Notes: generated from the letters alone by a model not told the origin. A stretch of DNA of 64,000 bases from Sphingobacterium bovisgrunnientis (GCF_009829085.1 NZ_WUQY01000021.1:1-64000), one strand, 5' to 3'. Numbered from the stretch's first letter, positions 27,404 through 40,000 are shown. Made by a program: numbers and translations.

Positions 27404-29179
27404 TTAAATTGCTTTCGTCTTGTTTGCTAACCAACTTGCTTCAGCGGTTGTCAAGTGGGGTGCTAATTTGTCAAACACAAATTGGTTATATTGATTTAAC
27501 CAATCGATATGTTCTTGTACTAATAAATCTTTATTGACTAAATCCGTATCAATATAACAGATTGTTAGCGTTTCAAAATTCATGAAATCACCAAAAATAC
27601 TATTATCGTATTTTTTTGCCAAAACAAGGTTTTCAATACGAATTCCATGTTTACCTTCGCGGTAAAGACCAGGTTCGATTGATGTAATCATACCTTCTTC
27701 AATAGCGATATCTGTTGGAGTAGGATTAAATACATGTGGCCCTTCGTGCACATTCAAGAAAAAACCAATCCCATGTCCTGTACCGTGACCGTAATTGCGC
27801 AACGTTGCCCACATAGGTCTTCTGGTAATCGCATCGATTTGATAACCTTTTGAACCTACAGGAAAAATAGCTTGACTACCTTCAATTGTACCTTTCAACA
27901 CAATCGTGTAATCATCCTTCTCCTCTTGCGTGATATTTCCCAATGAAACCACACGCGTAATATCCGTAGTGCCGGTTTTGTATTGCCCACCCGAATCCAC
28001 CAACAATAGACCCTCAGCTTTAAGTGTGTAGTTACTAGTCTCATTAGCGGAATAATGTGGCAAAGCCCCATGATCCAAATATCCTGCAATCGTATTAAAA
28101 CTTACATCCACAAAACCTTCTTGCTCTGCTCTAAAACCACGTAATTTCTCCGCAATAGAAATTTCAGACAACTCTTCCTGACCGATAGCCTCTTCCAGCC
28201 ATTTGAAAAATTTCGTCATAGCGACTCCATCATTCACCATGGTCTGACGAATATGATCGACTTCAACTTCGTTTTTTATAGCTTTTAATGAAGTGGAAGG
28301 ATTGATTTTTTCAACAATGTTGACAGCAGAAGGTATACTATCGTAAATCGCAAAACACGTACGTTTTGGATCTATTAAGATAGAATTTACATTAATATTC
28401 TTAACAAATTCAAAAGCCGCATTATAATCTGCAATTTCAACACCTTGATTATTTAAAGTCACGATATCTTCAGCAGCCAGCTTTCCATCTGCAATAAATA
28501 ATATAGCTTTTTCTTGAGAAACATATACAAAAGACAGCACCACTGGATTGCAAGGCACGTCTTGCCCACGAATATTTAATAACCAAGCGACATCATCTAA
28601 CGAAGAAATGAAATGACTTTCTGTACGACTTTTCGCTAAAATTTGACGTACTGCTACTAATTTAGATTCCGTCGATTGTCCCGTTGTTACTTCATTTAAT
28701 AAATAGGCTTTTACTTGTGGAAGTGCAGGTCTATTTTCCCAAATAGCCGTTAATAAATCCACATGACCATTCACATTAATTTGCAATGGTTTCAACGTGT
28801 TTTTAACCGTTTGTGCTACTAACAATGAAGCTAAATTGCCATCAAAAGCAACTTGTGCACCTTCGGTTAATTTCTCTCCTAGCCAATCCGCATATTCCGC
28901 AGCACCTTGCGTCTTAAGTTTTACCAGTTCAAATCCTGAACCTTCCAATTGCTCATTTGCTTGGACAAAATAACGTGCATCCGTCCATAATCCTGCAAAA
29001 TCTTGTGTAATAACCAATGTGCCAGCCGACCCCGTAAATCCAGAAACCCACGCAATGCATTTGTATCTTTCTGGCAGATATTCGCTAATATGAGGATCAG
29101 AAGAAGGAATAATATAAGCGTCAATTCCTTGACTGCCCATCGCCGCTCTAATCTTTGCTAATCTATCTTTATGTGACAT
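27404..29179 (-). CDS. Xaa-Pro aminopeptidase (M24B, aminopeptidase P1 type)
   Basis: 591 residues with two creatinase-like N-terminal domains (about 5-310) and a C-terminal pita-bread catalytic domain. Metal ligands are visible: the two Asp in LLVDSGGQYKTGTTDITR, His in GHGTGHGIGFFLNVHEGPH, and Glu in SIEPGLYREGKHGIRIEN. It removes N-terminal residues preceding proline. No signal peptide, so cytosolic. The length matches the three-domain eukaryote-like aminopeptidase P1 form rather than short PepP or PepQ. Confidence 0.93.
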   Translation of the reverse strand: MSHKDRLAKIRAAMGSQGIDAYIIPSSDPHISEYLPERYKCIAWVSGFTGSAGTLVITQDFAGLWTDARYFVQANEQLEGSGFELVKLKTQGAAEYADWLGEKLTEGAQVAFDGNLASLLVAQTVKNTLKPLQINVNGHVDLLTAIWENRPALPQVKAYLLNEVTTGQSTESKLVAVRQILAKSRTESHFISSLDDVAWLLNIRGQDVPCNPVVLSFVYVSQEKAILFIADGKLAAEDIVTLNNQGVEIADYNAAFEFVKNINVNSILIDPKRTCFAIYDSIPSAVNIVEKINPSTSLKAIKNEVEVDHIRQTMVNDGVAMTKFFKWLEEAIGQEELSEISIAEKLRGFRAEQEGFVDVSFNTIAGYLDHGALPHYSANETSNYTLKAEGLLLVDSGGQYKTGTTDITRVVSLGNITQEEKDDYTIVLKGTIEGSQAIFPVGSKGYQIDAITRRPMWATLRNYGHGTGHGIGFFLNVHEGPHVFNPTPTDIAIEEGMITSIEPGLYREGKHGIRIENLVLAKKYDNSIFGDFMNFETLTICYIDTDLVNKDLLVQEHIDWLNQYNQFVFDKLAPHLTTAEASWLANKTKAI

Positions 29180-29298
29180 AGTTTTTATATGTAAAAGTAA
29201 TGCAAGTTAAACATTTATAAGCCCAATATTGAAATTCAAAGCCCAAAGTAGATAGCTTTTTTACAAAATATGCACATTACACCTACTTTTGAAAAGCG

Positions 29299-29306
29299 TA
29301 TATTTG
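29299..29306 (+). promoter_or_regulatory. -7 element inside the 5' extension of the dacB frame
   Basis: TATATTTG matches TAnnTTTG and would place the transcription start near 29310, after the upstream ATG at 29270. This supports the ATG at 29324 (or 29312) as the true start. Confidence 0.4.
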
Positions 29307-29323
29307 CTTATATGCCAAGAAAT

Positions 29324-30745
29324 ATGAAAATACATGCATTACTGCTTACGGGGTTGTTTAGCTTAGGTGTAACACAGATCAGCCAAGCACAAAATATCAA
29401 ACAAAAACTAACGCAAAACTTTACTACATTTTCAGGTCATTCGTCTTTGACGAATGGTATTGCATCACTTCATGTAATGAATACCGAAACTGGAGAAACG
29501 GTATTCGAAAAAAATGCTGAAGTAGGCTTACCAACAGCTTCTACGCTTAAAGTAATCACTTCCATCACTGCGTTGGATTTATTAGGGAAAGATTTTACGT
29601 ACAAAACTAAATTGTATTACGCTGGCGAAATTGATTCGCTTGGTATTTTACACGGAGATATTGTGATTCATGGCGCAGGCGATCCGACTTTGGGAAGTCA
29701 TCGTTATGCGCATACGAAGGAAGATGTCATCTTAGAAAAATGGAAAAAAGCTATTCTAGAATCAGGAATAACGGCTATTAATGGAAGAATCATCGCCGAT
29801 GATAGTATGTATAAGGGTATCGATGTACCTGGCGGCTGGCCTTGGACAGATATGGGAAATTATTATGGTGCAGGCATTTCTTCGTTAAATTGGAGAGAGA
29901 ACAGCGCGGGGATTAATTTCCAAGCTGGCAACCTACAAGAACCCGCACCTATTGCAAACACCACTTCGGATTTGAGTTACTTGAAATTGGTAAACCATGT
30001 CACTGTAGGTCGCAACGGTTCTGGTGATAATGTCTATGCCTATTCCGCACCATACAGTGAAAAAATTGTGATAAAGGGAACATATGGACAAGATCTCAAA
30101 AAGACTATAGAAATTTCTTTGCCAGACCCAGCTTACGATTTAGCCTTTAATCTAAGTAAAACTTTAGCTTCAGATAGTATTGTTGTAACTAATGGAATTA
30201 CGACGGGACAACGCTTATTCGAAGAGGGATTAACAGTTCCTAAATCAACGAAAGAATTAAATACACATACTTCACCTCCTTTGCACGAGATTGTTCATTG
30301 GTTTAATCAACGCAGCATTAATCTATATGGTGAAGCAATATTGCGAAGCATCGCATACATTACGGGAGGAAAAACTTCAACTTATGATGGCGCACAATAC
30401 TTGAAAAAATATTGGGAACAAAAACTAAATATCAAAGCAAGTGAATTGGATATAGTGGATGGATCAGGGTTATCACCGCAAAATAACGTAACAACCAAAG
30501 CAATGAACCAAATCATGCAATACGCAGTAAAAAGACCGTGGTTTGCAGAATTCAATAAAAGTTTACCAACTTATAATCAAATGACCATGAAAAGTGGAAC
30601 AATCAATGGAACATTAGGCTATACTGGTTACCATACCGCAAAAGATGGCAAGAAATACACTTTTTCCCTTCTAGTGTATAATTATGCCGAAGGCGGAGCA
30701 CAAATGCGTCAACGGATGTTTACACTACTAAATACATTAAAATAA
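29324..30745 (+). CDS. dacB: D-alanyl-D-alanine carboxypeptidase/endopeptidase (PBP4, S13)
   Basis: About 473 residues with signal peptide MKIHALLLTGLFSLGVTQIS cleaved before QNIKQK. Active-site motifs are in order: STLK (nucleophile Ser) in LPTASTLKVITS, SIN in NQRSINLYGEA, and KSG in MTMKSGTINGT. It trims pentapeptide stems or cleaves peptidoglycan cross-links in the periplasm. The start at 29324 is chosen because it begins a canonical signal peptide and because a promoter-like element lies inside the longer frame. Divergent from the aminopeptidase. Confidence 0.92.
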   Translation: MKIHALLLTGLFSLGVTQISQAQNIKQKLTQNFTTFSGHSSLTNGIASLHVMNTETGETVFEKNAEVGLPTASTLKVITSITALDLLGKDFTYKTKLYYAGEIDSLGILHGDIVIHGAGDPTLGSHRYAHTKEDVILEKWKKAILESGITAINGRIIADDSMYKGIDVPGGWPWTDMGNYYGAGISSLNWRENSAGINFQAGNLQEPAPIANTTSDLSYLKLVNHVTVGRNGSGDNVYAYSAPYSEKIVIKGTYGQDLKKTIEISLPDPAYDLAFNLSKTLASDSIVVTNGITTGQRLFEEGLTVPKSTKELNTHTSPPLHEIVHWFNQRSINLYGEAILRSIAYITGGKTSTYDGAQYLKKYWEQKLNIKASELDIVDGSGLSPQNNVTTKAMNQIMQYAVKRPWFAEFNKSLPTYNQMTMKSGTINGTLGYTGYHTAKDGKKYTFSLLVYNYAEGGAQMRQRMFTLLNTLK

Positions 30746-30781
30746 TAGTCAATAATTTTCGTCCTTCTTATAAAAGAATAA

Positions 30782-30789
30782 TACTTTTG
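30782..30789 (+). promoter_or_regulatory. -7 element of the maeB-ruvA promoter
   Basis: TACTTTTG matches TAnnTTTG, about 30 nt before the maeB ATG. Confidence 0.4.
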
Positions 30790-30818
30790 TAGATTAAGTA
30801 GATTACTAAAAAACAATT

Positions 30819-33092
30819 ATGAGCAATATTAACAGAAAAAAGGATGCCCTCAACTACCATGCAATGGGTCGTCCTGGAAAAATTGCAGTCGTTCCAACAA
30901 AACCGTACAATTCTCAAAGAGATTTATCATTAGCGTATTCTCCTGGTGTAGCTGAGCCTTGTTTAGCCATCGCTGAAAACCCAGAAGATGCATATAAATA
31001 TACTGCCAAAGGAAACCTTGTCGCTGTAATCAGTAATGGTACAGCTGTATTAGGCCTAGGCGATATCGGCGCACAAGCCGGCAAACCCGTAATGGAAGGT
31101 AAAGGTCTTTTATTTAAGATTTTTGCTGACATAGATGTATTTGACATCGAATTAGATACCAAAAATGTTGACGAATTTGTCAACATCGTGAAAGCATTAG
31201 AACCTACTTTCGGTGGTATCAACTTGGAGGATATCAAAGCTCCTGAATGTTTTGAAATCGAAAGACGTCTGAAAGCCGAGATGAACATTCCGGTAATGCA
31301 CGATGACCAACATGGTACAGCCATCATTTCGGGTGCTGCATTGATCAATGCGTGTGAATTGCAAGAAAAGAATATTGCAGATGTAAAAATCGTAGTGAAC
31401 GGTGCTGGCGCTGCCGCAATTTCTTGTACAGCGATGTATGTTGCTGTAGGTGCGCGCAAAGAAAATATTGTCATGTTGGATAGCAAAGGGGTTATTCGCA
31501 GAGACAGAGAAACGTTGGATGCGACAAAAGCTGAATGGGCAACTGATAGAGATATTACAACATTAGCTGATGCCGTAAAAGATGCCGATGTCTTTATCGG
31601 ACTTTCTGCAGCAGATGTATTGACAGCAGAAATGTTGAAAACAATGGCGCCAAAACCTATTGTGTTGGCAATGGCAAACCCTAATCCAGAAATTGCATAC
31701 GATCTAGCTGTGGCTACACGCGAAGATATCATTATGGGTACAGGTCGTTCGGATTATCCAAATCAGGTAAATAATGTTTTGGGGTTCCCATACATTTTCC
31801 GCGGCGCTTTAGATGTACGTGCAACAGCCATTAACGAAGAAATGAAAATTGCTGCCGTTAGAGCAATTGCGGAATTAGCAAAAGAACCTGTTCCAGAAGA
31901 AGTAAACCAAGCTTATAATACAAGTAACTTGCGCTTTGGAATTGATTATGTGATTCCAAAACCAACAGATCCACGTTTGATTACAGAAGTATCTATTGCT
32001 GTCGCAAAAGCAGCTATCGAATCTGGAATCGCACGCAAGAAAATTGAAAATTGGGATTTGTACAAAGAAGAATTGCGTAAACGTCTAGGTAAAGATGACG
32101 GCATTATGCGTAATCTTTCTGCTGTAGCAAAAAATAATCCTAAACGTGTTGTTTTTGCGGAAGCGGACAACTATAAAACACTTCGTGCAGCCCAAATAGT
32201 GAAAGAAGAAGGTATTGCACTTCCAATTTTATTGGGTAATAAAGAAAAAATCAAAAGCTTAATCGAGGAATATGCTTTTGATTTAGATAATGTAAATATT
32301 ATCGATCCAAGAGAAGAGGTAAAAACACCTCGCTTCGGAGAATATGTGGACAACTTGTTCAAAAAACGACAACGCCGTGGTTTGTCCAAATTTGACGCAA
32401 CACAATTAATCACAAACCGCAACTACTATGCAGCAAGTATGGTTGAATTTGGTGATGCCGACACATTGATTTCGGGTTTGACTCGTAATTATGCTTCTAC
32501 GATCAAACCAGCTTTACAAGTGATCGGTGCTAAACCAGGAAGCCGTATTGCCGGTATGTACATGATGTTGACCGAAAAAGGACCTTTATTTTTCGGTGAC
32601 ACTACGGTCAATGAAAACCCTACAGCAGAAGAATTAGCTGACATTACAGTATTAATCGAAAAAACTGTTCGTCGATTCAATGTGAAGCCGCGCGTAGCTT
32701 TATTGTCTTACTCAAATTTCGGTTCAAACGATGGCCCAACTTCGATCAAAGTACGTGAAGCAGTGAAATTATTACACCAAAATCATCCTAATTTAGTTGT
32801 TGATGGTGAATTACAAGCAAACTTTGCATTAAATAGTGATTTATTAAAATCAAACTTCCCTTTCAGTACATTGAATGGTGAAGCTGCCAATACGCTTATT
32901 TTCCCTAACTTGGAATCAGGAAATATTGCTTACAAAATGTTGCAGGAAGTTGGCAATGCAGAGGCTGTAGGTCCAATATTATTGGGAATGAACAAGCCAG
33001 TTCACGTATTGCAATTGGATAGTTCGGTGCGCGAGATTGTGAATATGGTAACAATAGCCGTGGTAGACGCACAGTCACACGATAAACAATAA
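30819..33092 (+). CDS. maeB: NADP-dependent malic enzyme, MaeB hybrid type
   Basis: 757 residues. The N-terminal malic domain (about 15-150) has the Tyr/Lys pair region SLAYSPGVAEPC and NLEDIKAPECFEIERRL; the NAD(P)-binding domain (about 165-400) carries VVNGAGAAAISC; the C-terminal third (about 430-750) resembles phosphotransacetylase and is thought to be regulatory (acetyl-CoA). The reaction is malate + NADP to pyruvate + CO2 + NADPH. It is followed by ruvA after 3 bp, so the two are translationally coupled. Confidence 0.95.
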   Translation: MSNINRKKDALNYHAMGRPGKIAVVPTKPYNSQRDLSLAYSPGVAEPCLAIAENPEDAYKYTAKGNLVAVISNGTAVLGLGDIGAQAGKPVMEGKGLLFKIFADIDVFDIELDTKNVDEFVNIVKALEPTFGGINLEDIKAPECFEIERRLKAEMNIPVMHDDQHGTAIISGAALINACELQEKNIADVKIVVNGAGAAAISCTAMYVAVGARKENIVMLDSKGVIRRDRETLDATKAEWATDRDITTLADAVKDADVFIGLSAADVLTAEMLKTMAPKPIVLAMANPNPEIAYDLAVATREDIIMGTGRSDYPNQVNNVLGFPYIFRGALDVRATAINEEMKIAAVRAIAELAKEPVPEEVNQAYNTSNLRFGIDYVIPKPTDPRLITEVSIAVAKAAIESGIARKKIENWDLYKEELRKRLGKDDGIMRNLSAVAKNNPKRVVFAEADNYKTLRAAQIVKEEGIALPILLGNKEKIKSLIEEYAFDLDNVNIIDPREEVKTPRFGEYVDNLFKKRQRRGLSKFDATQLITNRNYYAASMVEFGDADTLISGLTRNYASTIKPALQVIGAKPGSRIAGMYMMLTEKGPLFFGDTTVNENPTAEELADITVLIEKTVRRFNVKPRVALLSYSNFGSNDGPTSIKVREAVKLLHQNHPNLVVDGELQANFALNSDLLKSNFPFSTLNGEAANTLIFPNLESGNIAYKMLQEVGNAEAVGPILLGMNKPVHVLQLDSSVREIVNMVTIAVVDAQSHDKQ

Positions 33093-33095
33093 AAA

Positions 33096-33680
33096 ATGTA
33101 CGATTATTTCAACGGTAAATTGGTATTCAAAGCACCTACGCATGTCATTCTTGAAGTAGGTGGGATTGGATACTACATCCATATTTCTTTGACAACGTAT
33201 ACACTAATCAAAGACCACGAAAACTGCAAGCTGTTTATATCTTTTCAAGTTAGAGAAGATGCACACACCTTGTATGGTTTTGCGACAGAAGGCGAACGTC
33301 ATTTGTTCAATCATTTGATTTCCGTTTCCGGAATCGGACCAAATACTGGGCGAATGATGCTTTCTTCGAGTACACCCGAAGAAATTCAGTCTGCGATTGT
33401 CAATGGTCAAGTTGCTTTGATTCAAAAGATAAAAGGAATAGGCCCAAAGACTGCACAGCGTGTTATCTTGGAATTGCAAGACAAATTGAAAAAGCAAGGT
33501 GACGATGCGTTATTACCGTTGCCAATAGCTAAACAATCTGTTCCTGATGAAGCATTATCAGCATTGGTAATGTTGGGATTTGGCAAAAGTCAAGTCGAAA
33601 AAGTGTTGGCTTCTATTGTCCAAACCAATGAAGCACTTACCGTCGAACAAATTATTAAATTAGCCTTAAAAAAGCTTTAG
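33096..33680 (+). CDS. ruvA: Holliday junction branch migration protein RuvA
   Basis: 194 residues: N-terminal OB fold (1-65, YFNGKLVFKAPTHVILEVGGIGYYIHI), two helix-hairpin-helix motifs in the centre (SVSGIGPNTGRMML and KIKGIGPKTAQRVILEL), and a C-terminal RuvB-contacting three-helix domain (DEALSALVMLGFGKSQVEKVL). It recognises four-way junctions and loads the RuvB motor. ruvB and ruvC are not in the window. A strong terminator follows. Confidence 0.96.
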   Translation: MYDYFNGKLVFKAPTHVILEVGGIGYYIHISLTTYTLIKDHENCKLFISFQVREDAHTLYGFATEGERHLFNHLISVSGIGPNTGRMMLSSSTPEEIQSAIVNGQVALIQKIKGIGPKTAQRVILELQDKLKKQGDDALLPLPIAKQSVPDEALSALVMLGFGKSQVEKVLASIVQTNEALTVEQIIKLALKKL

Positions 33681-33718
33681 AAATAAAATGCGGATGTTTC
33701 AATATCCGCATTTTATTT
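33681..33718 (+). terminator. Intrinsic terminator after ruvA
   Basis: A perfect 15-bp stem: AAATAAAATGCGGAT (33681-33695) with ATCCGCATTTTATTT (33704-33718), loop of 8 nt. It starts immediately after the ruvA stop codon. Confidence 0.88.
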
Positions 33719-34005
33719 TAGGTACCTTTTGTTAACTGTTGAAATATTCCAATTACTAGACGCTCCTACTCTCATCTAAAATCAAAAGGTAGTATTTATA
33801 ACCATACTTCAACAAAATCATTTCAAGTACAAGCAGGATAAATCACAAACTAGTGTTATCCCATTATTCTTTTTAGGAAGAAGACAAAACCTTATTTTGC
33901 AAAATACTTTGGGAGGATTTTGTAAAGCTTTGTTATTCTTAAAAGAAATCGTATACTTATAAGTAAATAATACACAACGTATAGCTCTAACCAGCACTAA
34001 CCTAG
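33719..34005. other. Non-coding gap before sprA
   Basis: About 290 bp without a credible frame. The only structure seen is a 9-bp inverted repeat, TACCTTTTG (33723-33731) and CAAAAGGTA (33783-33791), separated by 51 bp. A convincing TAnnTTTG promoter for sprA was not found, though near matches occur around 33890-33915. Confidence 0.4.
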
Positions 34006-37000
34006 ATGAATCTTAGATTCTTTAACCTGATTTTGGTGTTTCTTATGCTCTCTATTCCTAGTGAGGCACAGTCACTATGGTCTTTAGGAGATTCCTTAAG
34101 AATATCTTGGTATGATTTACATAAAGCTAAAACCCTTAAGAGCTATTTCCAGAAACAACGACAAGACCCATCCAATTTTAAATTTGAATCTGGTTATGAT
34201 CCGTCCACCCAATTATTTACCATTCAAAATATATTAAACAACGGAAGCAACATTCAACACGACCTGAATCGTACACAATATGTCACGCAAACTAATCGGT
34301 TAGCGGTAAAACGAAATTGGAATAATCCAACTATACACACGCAGACAAGGAAGGATAGCAATTTTATTCAACCTATTATTATCAATAGTCCTGTTTTTGA
34401 ACGAATTTTCGGGGGTAATAAAATTGAAATAACTCCAAAAGGTAGCGTCGATGTATCCATCATGGCACAGCGAAATACCAACGAAAATCCATTGCTAAAT
34501 GAACGTCACCGCAAACTTTGGGGATTAGATTTTGATCAAAATTTCAACTTAAATCTCGTTGGAAAAATTGGTGAACGTGGAAGTGTATTGGCAAATTTTA
34601 GCTCGGATGCAGAGTTTGATTTTGAAAATCAAATCAAGTTCGATTATGTGGGTAAGCAAGATGACATTTTACAGCGATTAGAAATTGGTAATGTCAATTT
34701 TGTCACACGGTCGCAATTGATGGGAAGTACAGAAGCACTCTTTGGTATCAAAACACAATTGCAAATCGGCAAAGTAAACTTTACTGGGGTACTTTCTCAA
34801 AAGCGATCTGATCACCAAGAGATTATCATTTCGAATGCAAAGGCAAAACGCGAACTCAACATTCCACTCAGTAATTACGAAGCCAATCAGCATTATTTCG
34901 TAGCGCAATATTTTCGCGAAAACTACAACAAAAGCTTACAAACCGTACCATTAATTAATTCACCGATTCAAATAACCGCCATCGAAGTTTGGTTAAGTAA
35001 TCGCACAAATAAAACAGAAGGTGCGCGAGATATTCTAGCTTTATTAGATTTGGCGGAGAAAAACACGTATAATCCCAACATAACAGGAAATAAAACAGCT
35101 CTCTATCCGCACACGAAACTAACAAATGGGAATAATATCAGTAGCTCCAATAATCTTTTAGAATTTCTCGGTGAAAATGGTCGTAACCCGAATAGTAATT
35201 TTGTTCAGTCCTTTTTTGCTAATGCTGGAGACACTGATAATTATGCTAAATTGAGCGCAGCCCGAAAACTGCTTGAAGGACAGGATTTCACAGTACATCG
35301 GCGGTTGGGGTATATATCCTTAAGTTTTCCCTTACACGAAGATCAAGTGCTAGCCGTTTCTTATAGGTACATCGCTAATGGAGTAGAATATCAAGTGGGC
35401 GAATTATCAACCGACGTGCCTTTTGATGCGACATCGCCAAAAATGCTCTATACCAAATTGCTGAAAAATGAAATCGTAAACACGAGTCTTCCTAATTGGG
35501 ATCTGATGATGAAAAATATCTATACTCTCGGGGGAAACAATTTCAGTGAGCAGGATATACAACTTCAGATAGTAAGAACAGATACACGAAATGCGACCGA
35601 AAACCCTATACTTTTTGAAGGACAACAAACAGCCAATCAATCCTGGTTACAATTAACAGGTCTGGATCGACTTGCACAAAATAACGCGGCAAGTGCAGAT
35701 GGACTCTTGGATTTTATTGACGGAATTACCATTGACAATGTGCGCGGTAAATTGATATTTCCAGTTGTCGAACCTTTCGGAAAAGACCTAGAAGGGAAAT
35801 TTTCAACCACAGAATCAGATCTAAAAGAAAAATACAGCTTTCCAGAGCTCTATCATTTACAGCAAGTCGAAGCAAAACAGAAGTACAGCAACAAAGATAG
35901 GTATCGACTTCGTGGCTCAGTCCAATCAAATAGTGCGTCTGAATACCAATTGGGAATATTTGACCTAAACCCCAATACCGTAAAAGTCTATTCGGGGGGG
36001 ATCATGCTCCAAGAAAATGTAGATTATTCCATTGATTACGAATCTGGGACTTTGCGAATTTTAAATCCTGCATTGTCACTTTCAAATAACACCTTAAAAG
36101 TATCAATTGAAGACAATTCAATTTTTGGCGCGCAGCAGAAAACCTTTATTGGAGGTCGAATAGATTATGCTGCGAATGAAAAACTATTGTTGGGAGCGAC
36201 ATTTATGAAATTGAATGAACGTCCTTTCTCAGAAAAAGATTTTGTCGGTTCAGAATCCATTTCCAACACAATGATTGGCGCAGACATCAACTATACAACC
36301 AAGTTCACTTGGCTAACGCGTATGGTTGACAAACTGCCATTTATCAAGACAAATGAAGAATCTACAATTAATTTTTATGGCGAAATAGCACATTCAAAAC
36401 CTGGCTACGCGAAAGCATTGAATACCGAAAATGACAGCCGTGGTGTAGCTTATTTAGATGATTTCGAACATAATTTTAGTTTTATCAATATCAAAAACCA
36501 ACAGGGATGGCAAATTTCAAGTACACCACAACTATTTCCTGAACACACATTAAGTAATGACCTGGCTTACGGATATAACAGAGCGCAGTTTGCTTTTTAT
36601 AATATTGACCCTATATTTTACCAATCTTCGAGCTTGAATCCCAATATCGATGCGAAGTTTTTGACAGATCACCGTACGAGACGCGTGACTGAACAAGAAG
36701 TTTTTCCTTTCAAAGAAATCAAAACGGGAACAGACGCCTTCTTGCCGACCTTAGATTTAGCTTTCTATCCAATGCTACGTGGACCCTATAACTTTAGCAC
36801 AAGCTCAATTGACTCGGAAGGGAAGTTATTGCAACCCAAACAACGCTGGGGCGGGATGTTTAAGAAATTGGAGCAAACAGATTTTGAAACCAACAATATC
36901 GAATACCTCGAAATGTGGATGATGGATCCGACGCTGACAAATCCCAATCTCGCAGAAGGCGATATCTACATCAATTTGGGGAATATTTCGGAAGATATTC

Positions 37001-40000
37001 TCAAGGACGGACGGAAATCAATGGAAAATGCGATACCGGCAAATGGTGATAAATCAGGTATGGACAAGACCTCTTGGGGTTATGCGAGCCGTTTGCAACC
37101 AATCAACACAGTTTTTGAAAATTCAGACGAAAGTCGCAAAAATCAAGATTTAGGCTTGGATGGTCTTTCGAATGATGAAGAAGCCGAGTTTTACAGCATA
37201 TATCTGAATCAAATGCGTAACATTTTGTCACCAGACGCTTACGCAAATATAGCAGCAGATCCCGCAGGAGACGATTACAACTATTACCGCAGTGCGAATT
37301 TTGGTAAGGATCAAGGAATACTGAAGCGGTATCAATACACAAACGGTACGGAAGGAAACTCGAAAACACAAAACCAATCACTAGCAGAGTATGGTGTCGA
37401 AAATGGAGCTCGCTCCTTACTGCCGGATGCCGAAGACATCAGCCGAGATAACAGTATGAATGAATCGCACAATTATTACCAATATCGGATCTCGCTTAGA
37501 CCACAAGATATGTTGATTGGCTCGAATTATATTGTGGACGAACACACCACCCAAGCAGTTGTATTGAACAGAAAAAAAGATGTAAAATGGTATAAATTAC
37601 GTATTCCTGTTCGGGATTTTGAAAGCAAATATGGTAATATCAACGACTTTAAATCGATACGATTTATACGACTTTTTCTTACTAATTTTTCGGATACTAC
37701 TGTACTGCGTTTTGCGCAAATGCAATTTGTAAAAAGCAATTGGCGACAGTATAATCCCGAAAACTCCTCCCAATGGACCATTGCAGATCCAAATATAGGG
37801 TTGAATCCCCCAGCCGATCAATCCAATATAGAAATCGCAAACGTAAATATTGAAGAAAACGGAAAACGAACGCCAATTCCTTATGTCGTACCGCCAAACA
37901 TCAATCGTCAAGTCGATTATTCAAATAATAATCTCGACGTGCAACTCAATGAACAATCCCTAAGTTTGAAAATAAAAAACTTGAAAGATGGCTATGGTCG
38001 TGCAGCTTTCAAAAATGCTTCATATGACCTCAGACCTTATGGCAACATTGAGTTTTTTGTTCATGCAGAAGGCGAAACCTTGCGCGATGATCACGCACAC
38101 GCTTTCATTCGATTAGGCACAGATGATCAGCAGCACTATTACCAATATGAATCTGCATTAAAAGTAACACCAGCAGGTAGTAGCTCTCCTCAAATCATTT
38201 GGCCTGCCGAAAATAATATAGTAGTCAATTTGAATGCCCTTCGTGACGCGAAAATGGCTCGAGATAAAGCGTTCAAAAATGCTGCTCCTTGGCCACTTGA
38301 CGAACCTTTTGAATACAGCGATGGAAAAAATATTATCACAATCAAAGGCGCACCAGATTTGTCCAAAATTCGATTTTATATGTTAGGCATTAAAAATCCT
38401 TTGCAAAATAGAGATTCGGGTAATAGCGTTGACAACGGTAATGAGATTGGTGGTGAATTTTGGTTTAATGAGCTACGGGTTACACATTTTGAAAATAAAA
38501 GCAGATGGGCAGCAACGGGTCAGTTACACGTGAAACTGGCGGATTTAGCCAATATATCCCTTTCGGGAACCAAAATGTCAGCTGGATTTGGCGATATTTC
38601 GCAACGTATTTCAGAACAAAATAGAACTGAACGACTTTCTTTAGATTTTATGGCTAATGCCGAATTGGGCAAATTTATCGATCCCAAACACGCTATTACT
38701 ATTCCGCTCTATTTCAATTTTTCCAAACAAATCGGCACGCCAGAATATAATCCCTTCCAAGGCGACATTTTACTTAAGGAAACCTTAAAAGATCTTTCTG
38801 AATATGGAAAAGATTCGTTGATGCAAATTATTCAAGATTATACCTTCCGTAAAAACTTTAGTATTGTTAATGCGCGTAAAATATTCCGATCTACGGAAAA
38901 GCAATTGAAGCCTTGGAATATAGAGAATTTTGCTCTTTCCTATATTTACAATGAATACGAACACCGCGACTTATATACGAGTAATTCAATGCAGAAAAAT
39001 TATAGAGGTTCGCTAGATTATACTTTCAATAATCCATCCGTCACTTTCCGAGAACCTTTCAAAAAGAGTAATCTGTTTAAATCCCTTAATTATAATTTGA
39101 TACCTTCCTTACTCAGTTTCCGCATGGAAGTCAATCGAATATATCAAGAAAATACATTTCGGGATAATGCTTCAAACAATGTCTTGCCCACCTATTACAA
39201 TAAAAACTTCAATACAAATCGCATTTACGGCATCAGTTGGGATTTGACGAAGTCGTTGCGTGTGGATTTCAACGCAACCAATTATGCCATCATTGACGAG
39301 CCTAACGGTCGAATTGATGGCGCACGCAAAGATACCTTATGGAATAATTTTTGGCGAATGGGAAGAAATATGGACTACAACCATATGCTCAATTTCACGT
39401 ACAGCTTACCATTAAACAAAATCCCATATTTGGAATGGCTTAATGTTACTACACGCTATGGAAGCCAATTTAATTGGCAAAGCGAACCTTTAAATCTTCT
39501 TAAGAATGAAAGTATTAATTTGGGAAATAGCATTCAAAATAACCGAACTATACAAATAAACCCATCTCTAAATTTTAGCAGTCTTTACAATAAATTCAGT
39601 TTCTATCGCAATAATACTGGACCAACGAATCAAAATTTGATATCATTTTTCGTACGAATGTTGACGGGAATTAGAAGTGTGAATGCCGCATATACACGCG
39701 TGGAAGGAACGTATTTGCCAGGCTATATGCCAAATTCGAATATTCTGGGGCATAGTTTCAAACAAAATGCACCGGGATGGGATTTTATTTTGGGCGCACA
39801 AGTGGATATGTTGAATCGTGCGCAAAGTAACCAATGGTTGTCTACGGATAGTCTTCAGAACAATGCATATACTAGGTCGTATTCTGAAAATCTATCTGCA
39901 ATAGCACACACAGAGCCGATAAAAGGTTTGCGACTCGATTTTACATCAACTAAAATTGATAATAGAAATAGTCTATTACCATTGCAAGCTTTGGGAAATC

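Noticed and set aside
29270..29323. N-terminal extension of the dacB frame
   Set aside because: It precedes a textbook signal peptide and contains a promoter -7 element, so translation from 29324 is more credible.
30914..31732. Long minus-strand open frame (272 codons) opposite maeB
   Set aside because: It is an exact antisense shadow of a well-conserved enzyme and its Ser/Ala/Ile-rich translation has no domain features or start context.
33723..33791. 9-bp inverted repeat before sprA as an operator
   Set aside because: The arms are short, 51 bp apart and no promoter was located between them and sprA; chance is likely in AT-rich DNA.
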